The notes below the pieces were generated by a model, which saw nothing but the letters and a program-made list of their open reading frames with translations, was not told the origin of the DNA and did no database searches. This document shows positions 1 to 5,244 of a stretch of 5,587 bases of DNA, in pieces. Within the stretch, counting starts at the first letter, position 1; each line of letters opens with the position of its first letter. The stretch lies in contig JADQBV010000008.1 in NCBI GenBank assembly GCA_016278415.1, positions 1 through 5,587 of the forward strand, written 5' to 3'. Made by a program: the position numbers and the translations under genes. The stretch comes from Halanaerobiales bacterium. Its GTDB lineage: Bacteria > Bacillota_F > Halanaerobiia > Halanaerobiales > DTU029.

Positions 1-160
1 TTGGGTAATAATGAGCAGCATCTGATAAAACACGGGGCATATCAGAACCGCAAATCCCAGTTACTTTTACTTTTACTAATACCTCGTCTTTTTCTATCAT
101 AGGTTTTTTTATTTCCTCATATCTTATATCTTTTTTACCATGTAATACAGCCGCTTTCAT
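1..160 (-). CDS. Zinc-dependent medium-chain alcohol dehydrogenase, GatD-like (N-terminal fragment)
   Basis: Only the first 53 codons are present; the gene runs off the left edge. The ATG at 160-158 is preceded by GGAGG (170-174) with a 9-nt spacer, which fixes the start. The protein opens MKAAVLHGKKDIRYEEI, typical of the GroES-like domain of zinc alcohol dehydrogenases (PF08240). Cys37 in the motif GICGSDMPR is the usual catalytic zinc ligand. The stretch GSDMPRVLSDAAHYYP closely resembles the corresponding region of E. coli galactitol-1-phosphate 5-dehydrogenase GatD (remembered as CGSDLPRIFKNGAHYYP), more than sorbitol or threonine dehydrogenases. Expected role: NAD(P)-dependent oxidation of a hexitol (or hexitol phosphate) to a ketose, in the cytoplasm. 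It follows the permease by 110 nt and is probably in the same operon. Because the transporter here is ABC and not PTS, the substrate may be the free polyol; this is inference. The Rossmann domain lies outside the window. Confidence 0.85.
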   Translation of the reverse strand, partial: MKAAVLHGKKDIRYEEIKKPMIEKDEVLVKVKVTGICGSDMPRVLSDAAHYYP

Positions 161-218
161 GTATTTAAACCTCCTAAAGTTTTTCTAATACAGTTAATCT
201 TTTCTTCAAATGTCCTAA

Positions 219-240
219 AGACCGGTAAGATTACCGGTCT
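219..240 (-). repeat. 22-bp perfect palindrome between permease and dehydrogenase genes
   Basis: AGACCGGTAA (219-228) and TTACCGGTCT (231-240) are exact inverted repeats around a 2-nt centre. As RNA on the operon strand this gives a GC-containing stem of about 8-9 bp with a small loop. It begins 30 nt after the permease stop codon. What follows on the minus strand (TTAGGACATTTG) has no T-tract, so it does not look like a normal intrinsic terminator. An intercistronic mRNA hairpin that protects or punctuates the transcript, or a protein-binding operator, are the two readings. The rest of the 161-270 gap holds only the dehydrogenase ribosome-binding site. Confidence 0.7.
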
Positions 241-270
241 ATTCATGAAACCTATTCAATATTTTTCTAT

Positions 271-1242
271 TTATGCAGATTTAGAACGCCTCTGCCTATC
301 ATAAATTACAGCCGCAATAATAATTATACCAATCACTATTCTCTGAACAAAATCAGATACATTTAATAAAGTAGCACCATTCCTTAATACACCCATAATT
401 AAAGCACCTATAATAGTACCTATAATACTACCTTCTCCACCAAGCAAACTTGTTCCACCGATAACTGCTGAAGCAATCGCATCTAATTCGTAACCTGTGC
501 CTGCTGTTGGTTGCCCAGTTATTAAACGAGAAGATTGTATCACACCAGCAAGACCAGCCATTAATCCTGAAATACTATAGACTATCATTAGGTATTTGTC
601 TACATTAATACCAGATAATAATGTAGCATCTTTATTACTGCCAATTGCATAAGTATATCTTCCTATCTTTGTTTTAGATAAAACAACATGGGCAATTATT
701 GCAACAATCGTTAATATTACCAATGGTACAGGGACTTTACCAAATAATTTACCTGCACCTAAAAAATCGTATCCCGGTGGTAGTTTATAAATAGGAATCC
801 CACCTGTTAATAAAAGGCTTGTTCCCCTGGCTATACCTAACATACCAAGAGTAGCAATAAATGGATGTATCTTTCCTTTTGCTGTTACAAAACCATTTAT
901 AAAACCTGTAAAGGCACCTGTAAGCAATCCTAATAGAATTGCCAGGTACATATTCAATCCATTTGCCATTGTCAGAGTTGCTACTATACCACTTAAGCCC
1001 AATATTGAACCAACAGACAAATCAATACCCGCTGTGATAATCGCAAAAGTAACACCAATACCTAATATAGCGATAACTGTAGTTTGTACACCAATAGCAA
1101 GTAAATTATTTACTGTTAAAAAATATGGTGACGCAATAGATAACAATATTGATATTACTATTAATCCAGTAAAGGGTATTAATTTTTCTGAAAATTTACC
1201 TATAAATAATTTAAAAATACTTTTATCTGCATTCTCCCCCAT
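271..1242 (-). CDS. Sugar ABC transporter permease, RbsC family
   Basis: Inner-membrane subunit (323 aa) of a carbohydrate-uptake type 2 ABC importer (PF02653, BPD_transp_2). The protein is very hydrophobic with roughly eight to ten membrane segments, starting around residues 22-40 and ending around 300-314, then a basic tail (YDRQRRSKSA). Family hallmarks are visible: TAGIDLSVGS at 70-79, the HPFIATLGM segment at 126-134, the cytoplasmic ATPase-coupling region AIGSNKDATLLSGI at 199-212, and ELDAIASAVIGGTSLLGGEG at 252-271. Length matches E. coli RbsC (about 320 aa). The ATG at 1242-1240 has GGAGG at 1250-1254 with a 7-nt spacer. Only 14 nt separate it from the ATPase stop codon, and the ribosome-binding site lies in that gap, so the two genes are probably translationally coupled. 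Transport direction is import. The sugar cannot be read from the permease; context suggests a hexitol or hexose. Confidence 0.95.
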   Translation of the reverse strand: MGENADKSIFKLFIGKFSEKLIPFTGLIVISILLSIASPYFLTVNNLLAIGVQTTVIAILGIGVTFAIITAGIDLSVGSILGLSGIVATLTMANGLNMYLAILLGLLTGAFTGFINGFVTAKGKIHPFIATLGMLGIARGTSLLLTGGIPIYKLPPGYDFLGAGKLFGKVPVPLVILTIVAIIAHVVLSKTKIGRYTYAIGSNKDATLLSGINVDKYLMIVYSISGLMAGLAGVIQSSRLITGQPTAGTGYELDAIASAVIGGTSLLGGEGSIIGTIIGALIMGVLRNGATLLNVSDFVQRIVIGIIIIAAVIYDRQRRSKSA

Positions 1243-1256
1243 TATAAGTCCTCCCT

Positions 1257-2747
1257 TTAAGACATATTTTGTGTCGCATATTTCATAACTTCCTCCTGGC
1301 TAGTTTCACTGGTAACAAGCTCACCAGTCATTTTACCATTTGACATTACTACAATCCTATCACTCATTGCAAGAACTTCAGGTAAGTATGAAGAGACCAT
1401 TATAATTGCAGTACCTTGTTCAGCCAGCATATTAATAACCTTAAATATTTCTCGTTTAGCACCGACATCTATACCACGGGTTGGTTCATCAAAAAATAAT
1501 ATATTTGAATTACTACAAAGCCATTTTGATATAACAACTTTTTGTTGGTTACCTCCACTTAGATATTTAACTTTTTGCTTTAATGAAGGTGTCTTTATAT
1601 TTAATTCATCCTTATATTTAACAGCAATTTCTCTTTCCTGATTTTTATTTATTAAACCATGACGGATATAATTATCTAATGTAGTCAGACTAATATTTGC
1701 ATCAACAGCTAAATCCAAAGCAAGCCCCTGTTCTTTTCTACTTTCAGGGACAAGTCCAATTCCATAGTTAATAGCATTTTTTGGGGAGTTAATTGTAACT
1801 TTACTATTTTCAACATAAATTTCTCCAGAAGAAATGGGATCAACCCCAAATATAGCACGAAGAATTTCAGTACGTCCTGACCCGACCAAACCAGCAATTC
1901 CAAGTACCTCACCTGCCCTTACAGAAAAGGATATATCACTAATTATATTTTTACGACAAAGGTTTTCAACTCTAAGCTTTTCCAGACCTATTTCCGCATT
2001 TCGTTTTGGATATAACTCCTGAATCTCCCTGCCAACCATTAATTCAATCAATATATCAGGTTCTGTCATGGCTGGTAGAGTATCAATTTTTTTACCATCT
2101 CTCAATATAGTTACACGATCTCCAACCTGTTTTATTTCCTCTAGTAAGTGAGAAATGTAAATTATAGATCTACCTTCACTTTTTAACTGATGTATAATCT
2201 TAAATAACATATCTTTTTCTTCTGATGTTAAAGCAGCTGTTGGTTCATCCATAATTATAACCTTTGCATTAACCGACACAGCTTTTGCAATTTCTACCAT
2301 CTGTTGGTATGCAACACTTAAATTTTTAATTTTTTCTTTTGGAGATATTTGTACATTTAATTTATCTAATACCTTTTTAGTCTCTTGATACATTTCTTTA
2401 TCATTTAATAAAATACCGTTCTGCATTTCTCTTCCCAAAAACATATTATCCTGAACACTTAAATGTGGGGCAAGGTTAAATTCCTGGTATATCATAGTAA
2501 TTCCTAAGTCCATAGCATGTCTTGGATTACTCAGGGTAATTTCATCACCATCCAGTAATATACTTCCAGATGTTTTTTGATAAGCACCAGTTAAAATTTT
2601 CATTAAAGTGGACTTGCCTGCTCCATTTTCACCTAATAATACATGAATTTCTCCCTTTTTTACTTCCAAATCAACATCATCAAGCGCCAGTACTCCTGGA
2701 AATTTCTTTGTGATATTTTTCATATTAATAATTGTATTATCATTCAA
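1257..2747 (-). CDS. Sugar ABC transporter ATP-binding protein, RbsA/MglA family (TTG start)
   Basis: Cytoplasmic ATPase (496 aa) with two fused nucleotide-binding domains, the normal layout of RbsA, MglA, AraG and XylG. Domain 1 has Walker A GENGAGKST (39-47), Q-loop Gln88, signature LSVAYQQ (143-149), Walker B VIIMDEPT (163-170) and switch His200. Domain 2 has a degenerate Walker A, GLVGSGRTE (286-294), with Arg292 where Lys is expected, an intact signature LSGGNQQ (396-402), Walker B ILFFDEPT (416-423), and Ser453 in place of the switch His. This asymmetry is normal for the family: one ATP site is catalytic and one is degenerate. The first codon is TTG (2747-2745), chosen because GGAGG at 2756-2760 lies 8 nt upstream; the first in-frame ATG, codon 9, is about 32 nt from that site. 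The gene lies between the binding-protein and permease genes of the same importer. Substrate specificity is not readable here. Confidence 0.95.
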   Translation of the reverse strand: MNDNTIINMKNITKKFPGVLALDDVDLEVKKGEIHVLLGENGAGKSTLMKILTGAYQKTSGSILLDGDEITLSNPRHAMDLGITMIYQEFNLAPHLSVQDNMFLGREMQNGILLNDKEMYQETKKVLDKLNVQISPKEKIKNLSVAYQQMVEIAKAVSVNAKVIIMDEPTAALTSEEKDMLFKIIHQLKSEGRSIIYISHLLEEIKQVGDRVTILRDGKKIDTLPAMTEPDILIELMVGREIQELYPKRNAEIGLEKLRVENLCRKNIISDISFSVRAGEVLGIAGLVGSGRTEILRAIFGVDPISSGEIYVENSKVTINSPKNAINYGIGLVPESRKEQGLALDLAVDANISLTTLDNYIRHGLINKNQEREIAVKYKDELNIKTPSLKQKVKYLSGGNQQKVVISKWLCSNSNILFFDEPTRGIDVGAKREIFKVINMLAEQGTAIIMVSSYLPEVLAMSDRIVVMSNGKMTGELVTSETSQEEVMKYATQNMS

Positions 2748-2755
2748 TATAATTT

Positions 2756-2760
2756 CCTCC
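2756..2760 (-). promoter_or_regulatory. Ribosome-binding site that fixes the TTG start of the ATPase
   Basis: On the minus strand AAGGGAGG is followed by an 8-nt AT-rich spacer and TTG (2747-2745). An ATG at 2743-2741 is out of frame, so the TTG is the best supported start. A weak start codon here may lower ATPase output relative to the binding protein. Confidence 0.75.
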
Positions 2761-2774
2761 CTTCTCTATAAATA

Positions 2775-2806
2775 GTGTATCTACACGTAATTACGTGTAG
2801 ATACAC
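2775..2806 (-). repeat. 32-bp perfect nested palindrome between binding-protein and ATPase genes
   Basis: Positions 2775-2790 and 2791-2806 are exact inverted repeats with no spacer, giving 16-bp arms. Each arm also contains a smaller inverted repeat: GTGTATCTACAC (2775-2786) and GTGTAGATACAC (2795-2806), separated by the palindrome GTAATTAC (2787-2794). The element starts 20 nt after the binding-protein stop codon and ends 14 nt before the ATPase ribosome-binding site. As RNA it forms a 13-bp or longer stem with an A/T loop. No T-tract follows on the minus strand (TATTTATAGAG), so classical termination is unlikely. In binding-protein-dependent transport operons, a hairpin at this position commonly protects the upstream binding-protein mRNA from 3' decay and raises its level over the membrane subunits. 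The nested layout would also suit a DNA-binding dimer pair. Confidence 0.85.
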
Positions 2807-2826
2807 CTAATATAAACTTTATTTCT

Positions 2827-3777
2827 TTACTCGTTTGGGAATAATACTTTATGAACTACAGGATCATTAATATTATCTCTTAGTGCAACTATAGAGCCTG
2901 TATCTATAAACCCAGGAACTTCTTCACCATTTATTGCTTTAATAGCATATTTTACTCCTAGATAACCCATTTGATAAGGTCTTTGTACCACTAGAGCATC
3001 TACTGAACCTTCCTTTAATTGACTTATTAAGGTATCTCCACCATCAAAACTAACTAATACAACATCATCTTCTAGACCCCTTGATTTTAATGCCCTACCA
3101 GCACCTACACCACCAGGTAAGTTAGCTGCAAAAATTCCTTTAATATTTGGATTAGCTGTTAACATGTTTTCTGTAACCTGCATTGCAGTGGCAATATCAG
3201 CTTGTGAATATTGTGTCGCAACTAATTCCATACCAGGATATTTTTCTAGACCTTGTTTAAATCCATCTTCCCTGGCCATAGATGTTGCTGCACCAGCAAC
3301 AAATGGAATAACACCAACTTCACCCTCTTCACCAATAAGAACAGCTAATATATCTGCAGCCTTTTCAGCAGCACTGACATTATCTGTTGCTACATGTGCT
3401 GTAGCAATACTTTCATCTGCAACACCTGAATCAATAGTGATTACAGGAATATTATTATCTTTAGCCCTCTTAAGAGGTGGTATTAGAGCATTAGCGTCAG
3501 TTGCTGCCATAACTATTGCATCTACATTTTGATTGATATAGTTCTCAATAACATTAACCTGTTTAGCAATATCAGTTTCTTTTTGGGGCCCCTGCCATAC
3601 AATATTGGCTCCAAATTCCTCAGCAGCAGCTTCGGCTCCAGCTTTAACTACTAACCAATAAGGAGAGTCAGTACCTTTTGGTGAAACAAGAATTGTTGGA
3701 TCTGCAGCATAAACATTACTACCAACAAGCAACACTAACACCATAAACATTAATACAAACATTTTCATTTTTCTCAT
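2827..3777 (-). CDS. Periplasmic sugar-binding protein of ABC transporter, RbsB-like (PF13407)
   Basis: Captures the sugar and delivers it to the ABC permease. The start used here is the ATG at 3777 (316 aa), with AAGGGGG at 3786-3792 and an 8-nt spacer; an in-frame TTG at 3810 has no ribosome-binding site and would spoil the signal peptide. Residues 1-24 form a Sec signal (MRKMK, then a hydrophobic core) with cleavage expected near VYA-A (22-25) and no lipobox Cys, so the protein should be soluble and periplasmic. The mature part follows the ribose-binding fold: SPYW (38-41) where RbsB has NPFF, QVNVIENYINQNVDAIVM (73-90), TIDSG (114-118), Arg169 in the AREDGF segment, Asn219, Asp245 in SFDG, and Gln265 in QRPYQMG. 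RbsB ribose contacts Arg141, Asn190, Asp215 and Gln235 seem retained by position, but RbsB Arg90 is replaced by Ser117. The ligand is therefore probably a sugar or polyol other than ribose. Confidence 0.93.
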   Translation of the reverse strand: MRKMKMFVLMFMVLVLLVGSNVYAADPTILVSPKGTDSPYWLVVKAGAEAAAEEFGANIVWQGPQKETDIAKQVNVIENYINQNVDAIVMAATDANALIPPLKRAKDNNIPVITIDSGVADESIATAHVATDNVSAAEKAADILAVLIGEEGEVGVIPFVAGAATSMAREDGFKQGLEKYPGMELVATQYSQADIATAMQVTENMLTANPNIKGIFAANLPGGVGAGRALKSRGLEDDVVLVSFDGGDTLISQLKEGSVDALVVQRPYQMGYLGVKYAIKAINGEEVPGFIDTGSIVALRDNINDPVVHKVLFPNE

Positions 3778-3785
3778 TATAAATT

Positions 3786-3792
3786 CCCCCTT
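3786..3792 (-). promoter_or_regulatory. Ribosome-binding site that decides the binding-protein start
   Basis: AAGGGGG differs from AAGGAGG at one base and lies 8 nt before the ATG at 3777-3775. It supports this ATG over the in-frame TTG at 3810-3808, which has no purine-rich site upstream. Confidence 0.75.
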
Positions 3793-3847
3793 GAATTTTT
3801 GTAATTCCAAATCAACATAAAGGACCTAACTGAATTATTTTCTATAA

Positions 3848-3857
3848 CCACCTCCTT
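3848..3857 (-). promoter_or_regulatory. Orphan strong Shine-Dalgarno sequence in the binding-protein leader
   Basis: The minus strand reads AAGGAGGTGG here, an excellent match to the 16S anti-Shine-Dalgarno, about 70 nt upstream of the binding-protein ATG. No ATG, GTG or TTG lies 5-12 nt downstream. The next in-frame codon at good spacing is ATA (3845-3843), which opens a 22-codon frame ending in TAA at 3779-3777, overlapping the binding-protein ATG as TAATG. The sequence match is plain; whether ribosomes use it, as a leader peptide, a standby site or a decayed start, is unknown. Confidence 0.4.
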
Positions 3858-3892
3858 AAAATTAATTTGATTACCAATAAATTATAATAAAT

Positions 3893-5194
3893 CTACAGAT
3901 TTGTAGCCTGCGAATAATCATCTAATACATCTATAACATTATCAATTATAAAATCTGTAGGGTTATTATCTATTAAACCAGATCTAAGATGTTTATACTG
4001 TTTCGGCAAATATTGACTAATGAGAGTTAAAGGTATTTCCCTTAGCTTAAGATTAGAAATCAGCTTTTTTATAGCTCTTTCTACTTCATCTGAAGAATAG
4101 TAATACCGAGAACGGTCAAGGAAACTATATTTACGGTCAAATTGAATTTTCTTTTCTTTACCATGATAATGCTTCTGCCAGTTTGAAGGATTCTCTATCA
4201 TTTCCATATCTAGAACTTCTATAAATCTGGATAGCTTGATATCATTATCATATTTAAATAATTCATATTCAATATTAGCCAAGCCATATAATGCCTCTCT
4301 AGCTGCAAATGTTAAAGCAGGTCCTACTTTTAAGATCGCAATACCATCTTCTACCATTTTCCTTAATAAAGCGGGTGTCTGGTAATCCGTAGAATGACCT
4401 TCATACACCATATTTTTATATTCCTTCAATGCTTCAACTAACTCTACAGCCTGTTCAGGGTCATATTCCTCTACTATATTATTACCAAATTCTACACCAG
4501 GCTGAACCACAACTGCTACAACATTCTCCCAAGCATTCTGAAGACTATATTCATCAAAAGCCTTTTTTGACAATTCTACTGTTTCACTGAAATCACTGAC
4601 CTCAGTTACTTTCAATGTTTCTTCTTCATCCTGCATTCCGCCGGGGGTTGGCACCTCAGTACCTATTACATAAACCGGTTGTACAGCTTCCGGGTTCTTT
4701 TTCTTCAACTCCTGATAAGCCTCTTCTGCCACCTTGCAAAGCCTTGCTCCTCTTTCAGCAATAATTTCTGGAGCAAGTGGTAAGTTCTCATCATCAGCTA
4801 ATGGCATGCTGGCATCTAAATGAATTTTGGTATACCCAGCCAACACATATTGTCTGACCATTTCCTCGGATTTAGCCATTGCTTCTTCTTCAGTTTCATC
4901 CTGCCACACATTAGGCCCAAGGTGATCTCCACCGAGAATTATTTTCCCTTTAGCCAGACCTACTTCTTCAGCTAGTTTATAGACAAATCCACAAAATTCT
5001 TCAGGTGTCATACCGGTATAACCGCCAAATTGGTTCACCTGGTTACAGGTTGACTCGATCAAAACATTTGTATCATCTAATTTTGATTTTATTAAAGAAG
5101 CTTTAATTACATATTCATTTGCACTACATACTGAATAGATACCTCTTTTAATTCCATTCTTTTGATCTATAACTATTTCTCTAATCGGATGCAT
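3893..5194 (-). CDS. gatZ: GatZ/KbaZ-family protein (PF08013): tagatose-bisphosphate aldolase subunit or tagatose-6-phosphate 4-epimerase
   Basis: Cytoplasmic sugar-phosphate protein, 433 aa against about 420 for E. coli GatZ, apparently complete. The family pattern is strong along the whole length: SVCSANEYVI (21-30), CNQVNQFGGYTGMTPEEF (50-67), GGDHLGPN (88-95), IHLDASM (124-130), IGTEVPTPGG (177-186), VVQPGVEF (229-236), YEGHSTDYQT (264-273), ILKVGPALTF (287-296) and ISQYLPKQ (392-399). His91, Asp127, Glu180 and His267 are candidate metal or active-site residues on a TIM-barrel; this is inference. Two functions are known in PF08013: the non-catalytic GatZ/KbaZ subunit that supports the class II aldolase GatY/KbaY, and tagatose-6-phosphate 4-epimerase in Agrobacterium polyol pathways. 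No GatY/KbaY lies here, and the ABC and dehydrogenase neighbours favour the epimerase reading. The symbol marks family membership, not proven activity. The ATG at 5194 has GGAGG (5201-5205) with a 6-nt spacer. Confidence 0.93.
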   Translation of the reverse strand: MHPIREIVIDQKNGIKRGIYSVCSANEYVIKASLIKSKLDDTNVLIESTCNQVNQFGGYTGMTPEEFCGFVYKLAEEVGLAKGKIILGGDHLGPNVWQDETEEEAMAKSEEMVRQYVLAGYTKIHLDASMPLADDENLPLAPEIIAERGARLCKVAEEAYQELKKKNPEAVQPVYVIGTEVPTPGGMQDEEETLKVTEVSDFSETVELSKKAFDEYSLQNAWENVVAVVVQPGVEFGNNIVEEYDPEQAVELVEALKEYKNMVYEGHSTDYQTPALLRKMVEDGIAILKVGPALTFAAREALYGLANIEYELFKYDNDIKLSRFIEVLDMEMIENPSNWQKHYHGKEKKIQFDRKYSFLDRSRYYYSSDEVERAIKKLISNLKLREIPLTLISQYLPKQYKHLRSGLIDNNPTDFIIDNVIDVLDDYSQATNL

Positions 5195-5244
5195 AATATA
5201 CCTCCAAAAAAATAATGATTAACACATTATATATTAAATATTCA

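Noticed and set aside
1257..2747. Arg in place of Walker A Lys and Ser in place of the switch His in the second ATPase domain, as possible inactivation.
   Set aside because: These changes are normal in RbsA/MglA-type fused ATPases, whose second domain is degenerate.
3164..3532. Plus-strand open frame of about 120 codons opposite the binding-protein gene.
   Set aside because: It is antisense to a well-supported conserved gene, has no recognisable domain, and its Ala/Ser/Ile-rich composition mirrors the codons of the real gene.
3778..3810. Longer binding-protein start at TTG 3810, adding 11 residues.
   Set aside because: No ribosome-binding site precedes it, and the ATG at 3777 has a well-spaced AAGGGGG and begins a normal signal peptide.
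3881..3886. TATAAT on the minus strand just after the GatZ-like stop codon, a possible -10 box for the binding-protein gene.
   Set aside because: No TTGACA-like hexamer lies 16-18 nt upstream (the candidates read like AGGCTA), and TATAAT arises easily in such AT-rich DNA.
3889..3906. Short inverted repeats AAATCT-AC-AGATTT and CTACA-GATT-TGTAG around the GatZ-like stop codon.
   Set aside because: Arms of only 5-6 bp, A/T-rich, partly coding, and not followed by a T-tract; too weak to call a terminator or operator.
5206..5230. A small hairpin (ATAATG/CATTAT, 7-nt loop) followed by seven Ts on the minus strand between the aldo/keto reductase and the GatZ-like gene, resembling a terminator.
   Set aside because: The stem is only about 6 bp and nearly all A/T, too weak for an intrinsic terminator, and the T-run merges directly into the GGAGG site of the next gene.
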